Source of the DNA: Leptolyngbya sp. NIES-3755
GTDB lineage: Bacteria > Cyanobacteriota > Cyanobacteriia > Leptolyngbyales > Leptolyngbyaceae
Assembly: GCA_001548435.1 (NCBI GenBank)
Contig: AP017308.1
Span: 1,001,030 to 1,065,029, forward strand
Direction: 5' to 3'
Length of the DNA: 64,000 nt
In this document: piece after piece, positions 43,177-52,629 of the stretch
Numbering within the stretch: position 1 is the first letter of the stretch
How the letters are laid out: each line of letters opens with the position of its first letter
Made by a program: the position numbers and the translations under genes
The notes under the pieces: model-generated
Database searches by the model: none
Seen by the model: the letters and a program-made list of their open reading frames with translations, nothing else
What the model was told of the DNA's origin: nothing

Positions 43177-44604
43177 ATGCTCAAAAAAGTACAGAATTGT
43201 GATGCTTCGACGCTTTATGAACAAGTTGCCGATCGCATTCGTGCCCTAATTCAAGAAGGAACTTTACGATCGGGCGATCGCTTACCTTCTGTCCGAAAAC
43301 TGCATCAACAATTCTCTGTAAGCATTTCAACCGTTCTAGAAGCCTATCGATTGTTGGAAGATCAAGGCTGGATTGGAGCGCGTCCGCAATCGGGCTACTA
43401 TGTCAAACCGCTACAAAATCGTGCAGAACCGAGTTCCTGTTCTTCGCTCAGATATGACAATCCAGTTGATGTTTCCTTGGCGTTTCGGGTCATGCGCGAT
43501 CCAAGGCATTTGGGATTAGGTCATGCAATTCCAGGATTGGAGCTTTTGCCGATCGCATCTCTTAACCGCATCGCCAACCGAATTGTTCGAGAGCAACCAA
43601 CCGCCCTACACTCCTACAATGCGCCTCAAGGTTCAGACGTGTTACGGCATGAAGTTGCACGTCGATCGATTGAAATGGGATGCAGTTTTTCACCCGATAA
43701 CTTAATCATCACCAATGGTGCAACTGAAGCGCTCAATTTAGCGTTACGTGCAGTGACTCAACCTGGAGACATTGTTGCGATCGAGTCCCCAACTTATTAC
43801 GGTTTTCTCGAAATTCTAGAATCTCAGCACCTCAAAGCGTTGGAGATTCCAACTGAACCAAAAGAAGGAATGCTATTGGAACACTTAGAATTTGCGCTGA
43901 AACATCGGAAAATCGCGGCTTGTTTGCTTGTCTCGAATTTTAGTAATCCATTGGGAAGCTGTATGAGCGATCGTAAAAAACAGCAGCTTGTCGCCTTACT
44001 CAATCAGTACGCTGTGCCTTTGATTGAAGATGATGTTTACGGAGAGCTTTATTTCTCGAACGTTCGCCCCAAAGCGATCAAAGCTTTTGACACTGACGAT
44101 CTCGTTTTGTATTGCGCTTCAGTGAGTAAAACTCTATCGCCCGGATTGCGGGTCGGTTGGTGTGCAGCAGGACGATATCACGTCAAAGTTGAACGCTTAA
44201 AAATGGCAATGAGTTGGACAACTGCGATCGTACCTCAGTTAACCGCTGCCGAATTTTTATCAAATGGAGGATGCGATCGACATTTTCGCCAGATTCGTCG
44301 ATCGTATCAAACTCAAATGCTACGAATGACGCAAGCGATCTGTGCAGACTTTCCAATCGAAACTCGTGTAACTCAACCAAATGGCGGTCAGGTTTTGTGG
44401 TTAGAATTACCGATTGGATTCGATGCAATGTCGTTGTACAACACGGCACTACAGCATCAAATTACGGTTGCTCCAGGAATGATGTTTTCACCCTCTGGAG
44501 CATATCGAAACTGTTTACGATTAAATTGTGGATTACCTTGGTCAACAGAAATCGAAACCGCAATGAAAACGCTAGGAAGACTCTGTAAAGAACAGTTGAG
44601 TTAG
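43177..44604 (+). CDS. MocR-type regulator: GntR DNA-binding domain fused to a PLP aminotransferase domain
   Basis: A 475-residue fusion. Residues of about 8-78 are a winged helix (LYEQVADRIRALIQEGTLRS, DRLPSVRKLHQQFSVSISTV, then EDQGWIGARPQSGYYV). Residues of about 110-470 are a type I aminotransferase fold: ITNGATEALNLALRAV, ESPTYYGFLEIL, and the PLP Lys in SVSKTLSPGLRVGW. MocR proteins use PLP-bound effectors to control vitamin B6, GABA or taurine genes. The target here is not evident, since no metabolic gene is adjacent on the same strand. A longer start at 43147 is possible. Ends overlapping the WcaF-type gene by 4 bp. Confidence 0.92.
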   Translation: MLKKVQNCDASTLYEQVADRIRALIQEGTLRSGDRLPSVRKLHQQFSVSISTVLEAYRLLEDQGWIGARPQSGYYVKPLQNRAEPSSCSSLRYDNPVDVSLAFRVMRDPRHLGLGHAIPGLELLPIASLNRIANRIVREQPTALHSYNAPQGSDVLRHEVARRSIEMGCSFSPDNLIITNGATEALNLALRAVTQPGDIVAIESPTYYGFLEILESQHLKALEIPTEPKEGMLLEHLEFALKHRKIAACLLVSNFSNPLGSCMSDRKKQQLVALLNQYAVPLIEDDVYGELYFSNVRPKAIKAFDTDDLVLYCASVSKTLSPGLRVGWCAAGRYHVKVERLKMAMSWTTAIVPQLTAAEFLSNGGCDRHFRQIRRSYQTQMLRMTQAICADFPIETRVTQPNGGQVLWLELPIGFDAMSLYNTALQHQITVAPGMMFSPSGAYRNCLRLNCGLPWSTEIETAMKTLGRLCKEQLS

Positions 44605-45191
44605 CATTTCATTTCTCGGATATATTGCGATCGACAAGGTGATCCCCAGCAAACATGCTGAGCAGGCATCGACTTTAAAACCGTACTCCGAGCACCAATC
44701 ACAGCATTTGAGCCAATCTGAACGCCCAGAGCAATAAAGCAATCGGTCGCAATCCAAGCACCGTGACCGATTTCGATCGCATTCGTTTCGAGTCCAAATG
44801 CTCGATCGCTTAAATCATGACTCCCAGTGCAAAGGTAAGTTTTCTGAGAAATGACACAGTGATCACCCACAGAAATGCGATCGAGACTATAAAAGACAAC
44901 ATTATCGCCAATCCAACTGTGATCACCGATCTCAACTTTCCAAGGATAAGTAAATCGAGCAGTTGGACGAATTAAAACGCCTTGACCGATCTTCGCTCCA
45001 AACCATCGCAGAACTGAACATCGAATTGAATTAAAGGGCTGAGGCGTGATTGGAAATACGATTGCTTGTACCAACCACCAGAGCAACACATACCAGCCCG
45101 GACGACCGCGATCGTACCAAGACTGATCATAGTGACGAAGATCGACAAGCGGTGGCGCATTTACGTCGATCGAAGATCTAATTTGCGTCAT
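44601..45191 (-). CDS. wcaF: WcaF-type acetyltransferase for exopolysaccharide synthesis
   Basis: A 196-residue hexapeptide-repeat acetyltransferase. The N-terminus matches the putative colanic acid acetyltransferase family (DLRHYDQSWYDRGRPGWYVL, LRWFGAKIGQGVLIRP). The left-handed beta-helix follows: IGDHSWIGDNVVFY, ISVGDHCVISQKTYL, the catalytic-type His in CTGSHDLSD, and the closing IGSNAVIGARSTVLKSMPAQ. It overlaps the upstream GT2 gene by 4 bp (ATGA), so both are co-translated. It probably acetylates a sugar of an extracellular polysaccharide; the polymer is unknown. Confidence 0.88.
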   Translation of the reverse strand: MTQIRSSIDVNAPPLVDLRHYDQSWYDRGRPGWYVLLWWLVQAIVFPITPQPFNSIRCSVLRWFGAKIGQGVLIRPTARFTYPWKVEIGDHSWIGDNVVFYSLDRISVGDHCVISQKTYLCTGSHDLSDRAFGLETNAIEIGHGAWIATDCFIALGVQIGSNAVIGARSTVLKSMPAQHVCWGSPCRSQYIREMKC

Positions 45192-46111
45192 GATTCCGGT
45201 TGTACGATCGCTTGAGTAACCGGTTTCGGAGTATTCAACGTGCCGCCAAACTGCTGCAATTCAAACAATTTCACGCCAATTTGAAATTCGTACTGACTCA
45301 GCAACCGTGCATAGATATAGCCTGCTTTACCATCCAGGAATCCCAAGCGAAACACATACGCCAATAGAAATCGCAACGTTGGCTTGAATGGCAATCTTAC
45401 CCAAATCCGCTTCAAGAATCGTTTCCGCTGCACCGAATCCCCAAATAGATTTGCTCCGATCGTGCCGTCATCGCCCTTCCCAGTCAGCAAATTCAAATAA
45501 ACCTGTGCTTCCCAATTCGAGTAGCGATTATGCCGTTCTAACCAGTGATACAAATCCTTGAAATCGATGTGCAGCATATCATTTTTCAGATAGCCAACTT
45601 TTCCTGACATCACAACGTGTTCGTGAACTTCGTTATCTCCAGTATTCCGAATCGCCTCGGTACTAAGATTTTCGTAGCGTCCTTTTTTGTGTTGAAACAG
45701 TCTCAAATTCCAGTCCGGATACTTGCCACCATATCGAATCCATTGACCCAGAAAGAACACTTTGCGATTGAGATAATACCCTTCAAACTCTGAATTTTGA
45801 ATCGCCGTCTCAATCTCTTCCCATAGCTCCGGTGTGATCCGCTCATCACAATCAACAATCAGCACCCATTCATTCCGAAACGGCAAATTTTCCAGCGACC
45901 AATTCTTCTTTTTGGGCCATCGTCCATTGAAGTGAAACTGAACGACATTCGCCCCATACTTTTCTGCAATTTCAACCGATCGATCGCTACTCTGCGAATC
46001 CACAACAAACACTTCATCGGCTCTCGCCACACTTTCAAGACAGGCGGGCAAATTGGCTTCTTCATTGCGGGCAGGAATGAGCACCGAAATGGGGAGTTTA
46101 GAGAAAGTCAT
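45188..46111 (-). CDS. Family 2 glycosyltransferase
   Basis: A 307-residue GT2 enzyme. The GT-A fold is clear: ISVLIPARNEEANLPACLES, FVVDSQSSDRSVEIAEKYGA, LIVDCDERITPELWEE with the metal motif, then a C-terminal helical region with DLYHWLERHNRYSNWEA typical of WaaE/KdtX-like transferases. A membrane helix is not obvious. The ATG at 46111 starts at the catalytic domain; upstream in-frame sequence is not conserved. It overlaps the WcaF gene by 4 bp and is downstream of WcaI, separated from it by a terminator hairpin. Confidence 0.9.
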   Translation of the reverse strand: MTFSKLPISVLIPARNEEANLPACLESVARADEVFVVDSQSSDRSVEIAEKYGANVVQFHFNGRWPKKKNWSLENLPFRNEWVLIVDCDERITPELWEEIETAIQNSEFEGYYLNRKVFFLGQWIRYGGKYPDWNLRLFQHKKGRYENLSTEAIRNTGDNEVHEHVVMSGKVGYLKNDMLHIDFKDLYHWLERHNRYSNWEAQVYLNLLTGKGDDGTIGANLFGDSVQRKRFLKRIWVRLPFKPTLRFLLAYVFRLGFLDGKAGYIYARLLSQYEFQIGVKLFELQQFGGTLNTPKPVTQAIVQPES

Positions 46112-46187
46112 AATCTGAGTACAAAGAGGGCACGACATAGCCAAAATCAGCCATGACAGCCCCAGTATTCCCATTCAGACCAAAAAA

Positions 46188-46211
46188 ATCGGAGCCATTC
46201 CAGACTCCGAT
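46188..46211 (-). terminator. Rho-independent terminator of the wcaI-type gene
   Basis: ATCGGAG and CTCCGAT form a 7-bp stem with a 10-base loop. On the minus strand the stem is followed directly by seven T residues. It lies 27 bp past the stop at 46238, before the GT2 gene, so it should partly separate the two units. Confidence 0.88.
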
Positions 46212-46237
46212 CGACTTAAATCACGGGGATCACCCTT

Positions 46238-47515
46238 CTAACTACTCGATTTATCCACACTCAATCGATATGCAGGTTTCACAGATGGAATATTCGCAAC
46301 TTTCTCGAATAGTGCCTCATATTGATTAAGTGCTTGCTCGAATGAATATCGCTCGATCGCATATTGCCGTCCCTGCTTTCCAAGCTTCGTCGCCAGTTCC
46401 GGATTCTGATACAGTTCCAAAATCTGATGCGCCAAAGCTTCTGGATTTTCTGGCTCAACAACGATGCCACCGCGACTTTTCTCGATCGCTTTCGCCGCAC
46501 TTCCCGTACTCGGAACCGAAGCAATGACAGCCCGACCACTCGCAAGTAATACCTGAGTTTTCGACGGCATGTTAAACGAAACCACATTGCTCTTTTGCAC
46601 AATCAATCCCACATCTGCCGCCGCCAACATTTCCGGTAATTTCTCACGCGGCTGGAACGGTAAAAGTTTCACATTATTCGCCCCGAGTCGTTCACAGTGC
46701 TGTTTCAATTGCGCGATCGCTTTCGGCTCTCCTACGATCGCAAAAGCAATTTCTGGAACATGTTGCAGTTTCGCAGCCGCTTCGATCACGGTCTCTAAAC
46801 CTTGTGTCAGCGCAATATTTCCCGCATAGAGAACGACAAATTTTCCATCTAACCCATTCTCACGACGAAACGCATTCTCTTCCTTAGACATGGGACGAAT
46901 AAAACCTGTATCGACCCAGTTCGGAATGCAAGTGAGCTTATGGGACGGTACACCTTTGTTTTCTAGGTTCTCAACAAACCCATCTGCAATCACACTAATC
47001 GTATGAGCCGTTCGATAAGCAAACTTTTCTAGGGCTTCAAACACCCGAATCATGGTCTTATTCTTCAGCAATCCAACATGAACCGCTGCTTCGGGGAGAA
47101 TATCTTGAACATTTAACACGATCGGGCAATTGTGTAACCAACTCAGGAGAGCAGCAGGAACACAAACCGGAAGTGGCGGAACCGTTAGCAAAATTACATC
47201 TGGTCGCCAACCCTTCAACGCCTGGAAAAAACTGGTAAAGACAAAACTGCTATCGAGGAGAAGCCGATCGATTAAACTGGGTTTCGGTTTGACCCACATA
47301 TAACTGCGCTGAATCGTGACACCGTTGCGTTCTTCAGTGCTGTAGAGCTTACCGCGATAACCTTCATAAATCTGGCGTTGCGGATAATTGGGCATTCCGG
47401 TGATGACTCTGACTTGATGCCCCCGTCGAACTAACCCTTCAGCAAGTTCGGTCATTAAAGGCGCAATGCCTATCGGTTCTGGATGATAGTTGTAGGAATA
47501 GATCAAAACACGCAT
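46238..47515 (-). CDS. wcaI: WcaI-type family 4 glycosyltransferase
   Basis: A 425-residue GT-B enzyme of the colanic-acid WcaI type, which adds fucose in E. coli. The N-terminal domain has LIYSYNYHPEPIGIAPLMTE, VITGMPNYPQRQIYEGYRGK and LNVQDILPEAAVHVGLL. The C-terminal domain has VVLYAGNIALTQGLETVIEA, IVGEPKA and the nucleotide-sugar E-x7-E-like region SNVVSFNMPSKTQVLLASGR. Together with the WcaF- and GT2-type genes downstream it suggests a capsule or sheath polysaccharide pathway. Donor and acceptor sugars are inferred only from family. Confidence 0.92.
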   Translation of the reverse strand: MRVLIYSYNYHPEPIGIAPLMTELAEGLVRRGHQVRVITGMPNYPQRQIYEGYRGKLYSTEERNGVTIQRSYMWVKPKPSLIDRLLLDSSFVFTSFFQALKGWRPDVILLTVPPLPVCVPAALLSWLHNCPIVLNVQDILPEAAVHVGLLKNKTMIRVFEALEKFAYRTAHTISVIADGFVENLENKGVPSHKLTCIPNWVDTGFIRPMSKEENAFRRENGLDGKFVVLYAGNIALTQGLETVIEAAAKLQHVPEIAFAIVGEPKAIAQLKQHCERLGANNVKLLPFQPREKLPEMLAAADVGLIVQKSNVVSFNMPSKTQVLLASGRAVIASVPSTGSAAKAIEKSRGGIVVEPENPEALAHQILELYQNPELATKLGKQGRQYAIERYSFEQALNQYEALFEKVANIPSVKPAYRLSVDKSSS

Positions 47516-47987
47516 AGCTTAGTGAACCCAAACGGCAATGGTCGCGGTATCAAAACTCAGCCGCTAAGCGTTCAGAAGCCACAGTTGACTTGAACTGTTC
47601 GATATTGAATGTGCTAGGGGGGTCACAAATGCAGATCAACTCTGCGATCGTGTTCAAACAATCCTGTGAGTTCTGGGCTGAACGTTCGGAATAAATTTAG
47701 GGACGCTGGTTCTAGATTGCCCAGAAAACAATCGTCTTCACATTGCTTTCTAAAAAGCTCTCATTTCAGCTTTTCTCTGATGTCTTAAATTCGGACAAAT
47801 TGACTTGAAATCTGACCTTTTGCGGGGGCGGTCTACATTACATTTCAACCTAAACTGTACAACTCCGGAAAGTGATGAGTGTTACAAAATAGCAGTGTTT
47901 AGAGAAAAAACACATTCCAGTTCATAAAAGCTTGTTTTGAATTGGATCTGGTACAGTGAGAAACAAGCGTTCTAGAGGCTTCGGGCT
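47516..47987. other. 472-bp intergenic region without a recognisable gene
   Basis: It separates the divergent WcaI-type and Uma2 genes. I find no ORF above about 40 codons in a plausible frame, no strong hairpin and no repeat. It presumably holds the promoters of both genes, but no convincing -35/-10 pair was found. Confidence 0.4.
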
Positions 47988-48656
47988 ATGGTTTCCAATC
48001 TGCAAGAAACCGTCATTTATCCCGATAGTGACGGTCAGCCGATGTCGGATAACACCAAGCAGTTTCGTTGGATTGTTGAGATTAAACAAAATTTGGATTG
48101 GCTGTTTGCCAATGATCCGACTGTTTTTGTGGCAGGAGATTTACTGTGGTATCCGATCGAAGGTCGTCCTGATATCCGAAATGCTCCCGATGTCATGGTC
48201 GTGTTTGGCAGACCCAAAGCGGATCGTGGCTCTTATCAGCAGTGGAGAGAAGAACATATCGCGCCTCAAGTCGTATTCGAGATTCTGTCTCCAGGCAATA
48301 CCAAGACGGAGATGGAGAAAAAGCTACTGTTTTACGATCGACATCAAATTCGAGAGTATTACATTTACGACCCAGACACTAATTTGTTAAGCGGTTGGCA
48401 ACGAACAGAAGATGGGCTGGATGCGATCGCGCAAATGGCAAATTGGACAAGTCCGCGACTTGGAATTCGCTTTGATCTCTCTGGCGAAGAGTTGCGAATC
48501 TATTACCCGGATGGTACTCGATTTCGCTCTTTCAACGAGATTCAGGAGTCGCTAGAGCAAGCGAATGAGTCTCTGGAGCGAGAACGCCAGCGTGCAGAGG
48601 AATTAGAAGCGACGCTAAGACAATATCGAGAACGCTTTGGAGATTTATCAGATTAG
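47988..48656 (+). CDS. Uma2 family protein (PD-(D/E)XK-type)
   Basis: A 222-residue Uma2 (DUF820) protein, a family greatly expanded in cyanobacteria. It has a restriction-endonuclease-like core: DLLWYPIEGRPDIRNAPDVM with a conserved Asp, then VVFEILSPGNTKTEMEKKLLFY with Glu and Lys, and REYYIYDPD. The C-terminal 45 residues are a coiled coil (SLEQANESLERERQRAEELE) usual in this group. Nuclease activity is unproven for the family. The stop overlaps the convergent dehydrogenase gene by 4 bp. Confidence 0.9.
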   Translation: MVSNLQETVIYPDSDGQPMSDNTKQFRWIVEIKQNLDWLFANDPTVFVAGDLLWYPIEGRPDIRNAPDVMVVFGRPKADRGSYQQWREEHIAPQVVFEILSPGNTKTEMEKKLLFYDRHQIREYYIYDPDTNLLSGWQRTEDGLDAIAQMANWTSPRLGIRFDLSGEELRIYYPDGTRFRSFNEIQESLEQANESLERERQRAEELEATLRQYRERFGDLSD

Positions 48657-49528
48657 CGATCGGGACAAACGATCGAGAATAAAGCCGCATAGTCAAGATC
48701 TGAAAGATTCTCAGCAATGGCGCGGTTCAAAACTTCTTGAACACCTTCGACTGATGCTGTTTCAAGATTCGCTGATTGTGCAGTTTCGATAAATAATCCA
48801 ATATCTTTCTGTAAATGTTTTGTAGGGAAGTTTGGATTTTCAAAATCTCGATCGACCATTCTTTGCAATTTCTTGTCAAAGGTTGGCGCATACAAAGCAC
48901 TTTGCCGCAAAATTTTCATGAACGCTTCAACATCAACATTTTGACGAAGCACTAATCCAAGACTCGCAGCGAACGCACTCGTTAACGATCCAATCAATTG
49001 ATTTAATGCAAGCTTCACGGTCGCAGCGGAACCCACTGAACCGAGCAAAATCGGGCTTTCTCCAAAGATTTGCAGCAGAGATCGCCAGTGTTCAAATTGT
49101 TCCGGTTCGGCTCCAACCATGACGATTAATTTCCCCGATCGCACTTCAGGAATACTGCCTAAAACTGGAGCTTCAAGATAGTTTCCACCTGCGGCAACGA
49201 CTTGATCCCGAATGGCTTTACTTTCATCAGGCGCAATCGTACTCATTTGAATCACAGTACGATCGCGTAAAACGGACGGCTCAGATAACAGAGTTTCTTG
49301 GATTGCCTGAGCATTCGTGAGCATGAGAATTACACACTCAGAAGCCGCGATCGCTTCCGAAGCAGAAGAAACGGTAGCTACGCTGCACTGCGTGTTCGCG
49401 GCTCCACTGAGAGCGTTCAATTTTTCAGCAGTTCGATTGTAAGCAGTGACCAAATGACCCGCCTCGATCAAGCGCTGTGCCATCGGTAAACCCATCAACC
49501 CTGTGCCGATAAATCCAATCTTCGTCAT
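48653..49528 (-). CDS. NAD(P)-dependent beta-hydroxyacid dehydrogenase
   Basis: A 291-residue enzyme of the 3-hydroxyisobutyrate/glyoxylate-reductase type. The Rossmann motif is IGFIGTGLMGLPMAQRLIEA. Then MLTNAQAIQETLL, the substrate signature EAPVLGSIPEVRSGKLIVMV, and catalytic Lys in AATVKLALNQLIGS. FPTKHLQKDIGLF is the later conserved block. The usual reaction is oxidation of short beta-hydroxy acids or reduction of glyoxylate and succinic semialdehyde; which one is not clear. Single gene, convergent with Uma2. Confidence 0.92.
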   Translation of the reverse strand: MTKIGFIGTGLMGLPMAQRLIEAGHLVTAYNRTAEKLNALSGAANTQCSVATVSSASEAIAASECVILMLTNAQAIQETLLSEPSVLRDRTVIQMSTIAPDESKAIRDQVVAAGGNYLEAPVLGSIPEVRSGKLIVMVGAEPEQFEHWRSLLQIFGESPILLGSVGSAATVKLALNQLIGSLTSAFAASLGLVLRQNVDVEAFMKILRQSALYAPTFDKKLQRMVDRDFENPNFPTKHLQKDIGLFIETAQSANLETASVEGVQEVLNRAIAENLSDLDYAALFSIVCPDR

Positions 49529-49573
49529 TGCCCCACTCCAGACTGCTCTTTCACAAGTCTAGAGGTAAAGGAG

Positions 49574-50491
49574 TTATTGGATCGCTTTCATGATGAAGTC
49601 AGCAATTTCGATCAGTTCGGATTTGTTAAAGGATTCGAGTAGCGATCGAGCAGCAGCTCTGGGTTCGAGCGGGATCGAGATTTGCTGTTTGACGGCAGGT
49701 GCAGGAGTAGATTTTGTAGCCTGAGCAGGCGGATTGACTAGATTTTGCAGCGTCTCACTCACGCTGATTTTGTTAGCACTTCCGGTTAAGAGCAAATCGC
49801 TGGCTTGCTTCAAATTCTTGATCACGACAGGAGCGAGAGTTGCATAATTATTTTTTGGATTCGCGATCGCTCTTTGTGCTGTTTGTAGCAATTTCACCCA
49901 GTTCGGAGTGGTGCTGCTGATTTGAATCAAACGATTACAGAGCGCGACTAATTGCTGCCGTCCTTTCTGAGAATCACCCTGTTTGAATAGTTGCAACATC
50001 GCTTTGAGAACAGCCGTAATCTGAGTTGCAGCGGTTTGAGAGGAAGACGATTTGGGAGATGAGCTTTTTCCTGCAATTAACGTATTGAGGTAGGATTGCA
50101 GTTCTCGGAAGGTAGGTTCTGCTTCGGAAACCGCTTGTAGGGCATCTTCTTCTCTTAATCCAAACGGACTTTGCAACGCTTCGATCAACTCTTTTAGCGT
50201 GTCAAAGCCTTTGAGAAACAGATCTTCTAAGCGTTGGTCGATTTTAACCGGGTGCTCTTTGAGGATTTTGAAGCAGTCCTCGAAATGGTGAGCCGTTTTT
50301 TGGATGCCATCAAAACCGAGCATGGCAGCGCCTCCTTTGACCGAGTGAGCCGCTCGAAAAAGTTCGTTCACGCGCTCAGAATCTGCCATCGTTGCCGCGA
50401 GATCGACCAAACCTTGCTCGATCGTGTCCAGATGTTCTTTCGCTTCTTCGATGAAATAGCCGAGAATTTGCTGTTGCTTAACAGATTGCAC
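49574..50491 (-). CDS. Hpt-domain phosphotransfer protein
   Basis: A 305-residue protein with an N-terminal Hpt domain (ILGYFIEEAKEHLDTIEQGL, then LFRAAHSVKGGAAMLGF, with the phospho-acceptor His in AAHSVKGG). A helical middle and a Ser/Pro-rich linker follow, and a short C-terminal helix. There is no kinase or receiver domain, so it is an intermediate in a phosphorelay, possibly with the hybrid kinase at 11251, though nothing links them. The GTG at 50491 was chosen because AGGAG lies 7 bases upstream; a TTG at 50521 is weaker. Confidence 0.85.
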   Translation of the reverse strand: MQSVKQQQILGYFIEEAKEHLDTIEQGLVDLAATMADSERVNELFRAAHSVKGGAAMLGFDGIQKTAHHFEDCFKILKEHPVKIDQRLEDLFLKGFDTLKELIEALQSPFGLREEDALQAVSEAEPTFRELQSYLNTLIAGKSSSPKSSSSQTAATQITAVLKAMLQLFKQGDSQKGRQQLVALCNRLIQISSTTPNWVKLLQTAQRAIANPKNNYATLAPVVIKNLKQASDLLLTGSANKISVSETLQNLVNPPAQATKSTPAPAVKQQISIPLEPRAAARSLLESFNKSELIEIADFIMKAIQ

Positions 50492-50806
50492 CGCCCTGCT
50501 CCTGAAGTGACAGATCCACAAATTTTTGGGGCAACTTGCCCGCGTAATCTGAGTGTTCCCTGGCGCGGTAAGAATTCACAGCAAAAATAGGCTAAATTGC
50601 TGTAATGACAATTCTTTGCGGCGATTTCATTAATTTGTGCTGAAATGTTAAGTCTTGATTGAGAAGTTTGAAATTCTCCAAATCGGGCGGTTCTGATCCT
50701 GAATGGTTTTGCGATCGTGCGGATCATTAGACAGAATCGAGATTTCAGCGGTATAAGTAAGGCATTCCCGCAACGTCCGTTTTAGTGCGTCCAATTTAGT
50801 GTGTCT
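50492..50806. other. 315-bp intergenic region
   Basis: Between the Hpt gene and the divergent pilin-like gene. It holds a small GGGCA/TGCCC hairpin at 50529-50541 in the Hpt leader and otherwise shows nothing recognisable. Confidence 0.35.
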
Positions 50807-51748
50807 ATGGAACAGTCGAATCTATTAGAACTCGCGAAGCAAGGTGAACCCAATGCGATCGCTGCCTTGATGAATGCGGTGTTGTCCCCGAAAGGCATTA
50901 CGGCACGTGCGGGAATGGATCAGGACTGTCTGTGCATTTTTTTGGAGTCTCAGAAGCCGCTGAATCAAGAAACATTAGTGGCATTTATTCAGAAGGGACT
51001 GTTGGAATTAGGGAATGACTCAATTCGATCGGTGCGAGCACAAGGAAAACGGCTCGGAGAAGAGAGTTTTGCCTGGACACGGGAATTTTCATTGCGATCG
51101 ACGGAACCCACTTCACGAGTCGCAACGCTCACCCCTCCGGTCGAATTAGAAGATGAAGAGCATGAAGAAGCGATCGTAGAAGATTCCATTGAAGAAGAAG
51201 AGTTTGAAGAGGAATCATTATCGTTTCGGGGCTGGCTCAAAACTCGGTGGCGGGTCTATGCAATTCCGGTCGCGCTAGTGGTAATTGGTGGATTTATCGC
51301 AGGCGGCACAATGGCGTTTTGGTCAACGGCGAAGAGTCAGTCGCAAGGCTCGATCGATTCTGTGACCAAGCCGCATCAAGATAGCGCGAGTGAGAAACAG
51401 AAAGAAGCGGAAACTTATCTCAAGGCAATGACCGCTGCACAACAGAAGTTTTATCAGCAAAACAATCGATTTGCGAAAAGTTTAGAAGAATTAGAGCGAT
51501 CGGCAAATGTGATTTCTCAGAGCTACAGCTATGCGTATCGATTACGAGTGGGAACCGATTCGGTGATCACAGCCGTTCCGCGTGAAGCAGATTTGAAGAG
51601 CTATGTTGGGATTGTTGCGCTCACGCCATCAGGGACAGAAAGCTTGATTTGTCGATCGCTCAAACCTTCGACGCAAGCTCCTGAGAAACCGAAAGCGGCA
51701 AAAACTACGAAGAAACTGACTTGTCCGGCTCGATCTCAGAAACTTTAG
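50807..51748 (+). CDS. Membrane protein with a type IV pilin-like G/H domain
   Basis: A 313-residue protein. Residues 1-100 form a soluble domain (LLELAKQGEPNAIAALMNAV, RAGMDQDCLCIFLES) seen in front of other cyanobacterial proteins. An acidic stretch follows (EDEEHEEAIVEDSIEEEEFE), then a membrane helix near 155-180 (YAIPVALVVIGGFIAGGTMA). The C-terminal part resembles pilin-like G/H proteins: YLKAMTAAQQKFYQQNNRFA, SLEELERSA, YAYRLRV and GIVALTPSGTESLICRS. It has no prepilin cleavage site, so it is not a normal pilin. ATG at 50807 chosen over GTG 6 bp upstream. Function unknown. Confidence 0.78.
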   Translation: MEQSNLLELAKQGEPNAIAALMNAVLSPKGITARAGMDQDCLCIFLESQKPLNQETLVAFIQKGLLELGNDSIRSVRAQGKRLGEESFAWTREFSLRSTEPTSRVATLTPPVELEDEEHEEAIVEDSIEEEEFEEESLSFRGWLKTRWRVYAIPVALVVIGGFIAGGTMAFWSTAKSQSQGSIDSVTKPHQDSASEKQKEAETYLKAMTAAQQKFYQQNNRFAKSLEELERSANVISQSYSYAYRLRVGTDSVITAVPREADLKSYVGIVALTPSGTESLICRSLKPSTQAPEKPKAAKTTKKLTCPARSQKL

Positions 51749-51788
51749 TAGAGGAGTATTAAAAGGCTGTTTGCTTTGTTACGAGTCC

Positions 51789-51837
51789 GCCCGGAAATGA
51801 ATCTCCGGGCTAATAGAGGAAACCCCGCTAAAGCGGG
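51789..51837. repeat. Pair of palindromic hairpins, dispersed-repeat type
   Basis: GCCCGGA (51789-51795) pairs with TCCGGGC (51804-51810). CCCGCT (51824-51829) pairs with AGCGGG (51832-51837). Double hairpins of this composition resemble dispersed REP-like repeats that recur in cyanobacterial intergenic regions. It lies between the convergent pilin-like gene and ilvN and may also help terminate transcription. Confidence 0.6.
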
Positions 51838-51885
51838 CTAAGAGGGTAATACGAAGTGCTTAGTTTAATTCAGTTGAATGAAACT

Positions 51886-52404
51886 CTACACCTTTGCTTC
51901 AAGCGATTTGAGGAATTCTGTATTTACGCCCGATTCGCGGCTGAGAGCGATTTTGCCTGTCCGAGCAATTTCGCGCAGTCCAAATTTTTGCAGCACTTGA
52001 ACGATCGCAACCATTTTTCCTGGATCGCCCACCACTTCCAGAGTTAGCGAATCTTCTGCGACATCCACCACACGCGCCCGGAAAATCTGCGCCAGTTCCA
52101 CAATTTCCGATCGCGTGGAACTGCCTGCATTTACTTTGAGCAACATCAGTTCGCGTTCAACACACGGAACTTCGGTAATGTCTTGAACCTTGATCACGTT
52201 GATCAACTTGTAGAGTTGTTTGGTCAACTGCTCGATCACTCGATCGTCTCCGGGAACTACCATTGTGATTCGGGAAACGCCCATTTGTTCAGCGGGTCCC
52301 ACTGCCAGACTTTCGATATTGAAACCACGACGGGCGAACAACCCTGCAATCCGAGTCAGAACCCCGGCTTCATCCTCGACCAAAACCGAGAGCGTGTGCT
52401 TCAT
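51886..52404 (-). CDS. ilvN: Acetolactate synthase small (regulatory) subunit
   Basis: A 172-residue regulatory subunit of acetohydroxyacid synthase, the first step of branched-chain amino-acid synthesis, carrying the valine feedback site. The N-terminal ACT domain is clear ([43 protein letters not shown]), followed by [15 protein letters not shown]. The C-terminal domain has [20 protein letters not shown]-like sequence and [18 protein letters not shown]. Length is normal. The catalytic subunit gene is not adjacent, as is usual in cyanobacteria. Confidence 0.96.
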   Translation of the reverse strand: MKHTLSVLVEDEAGVLTRIAGLFARRGFNIESLAVGPAEQMGVSRITMVVPGDDRVIEQLTKQLYKLINVIKVQDITEVPCVERELMLLKVNAGSSTRSEIVELAQIFRARVVDVAEDSLTLEVVGDPGKMVAIVQVLQKFGLREIARTGKIALSRESGVNTEFLKSLEAKV

Positions 52405-52629
52405 TGCTGTATGTTGAGTAACAATTTGTCTTTCTATGGTGCAACGATCGTTCCGTCTTGTCCACCCACCAGCAAAAGAATTTCTAAAATATCTTGAACC
52501 CGAAGAATTTTATCGATAAGGTAAAACACGACAGCGATCGAGGTCGATTCCTTCTCTAGAGCGATGGACATTCTGACCAGTCGATCGCTCAATTGTCTGT
52601 GTAAAGTGATATTTGGAGTCAGAATTGTT

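Noticed and set aside
47956-48390. Alternative plus-strand frame overlapping the Uma2 gene
   Set aside because: Different frame from Uma2 with no recognisable domain; the Uma2 frame has clear family motifs.
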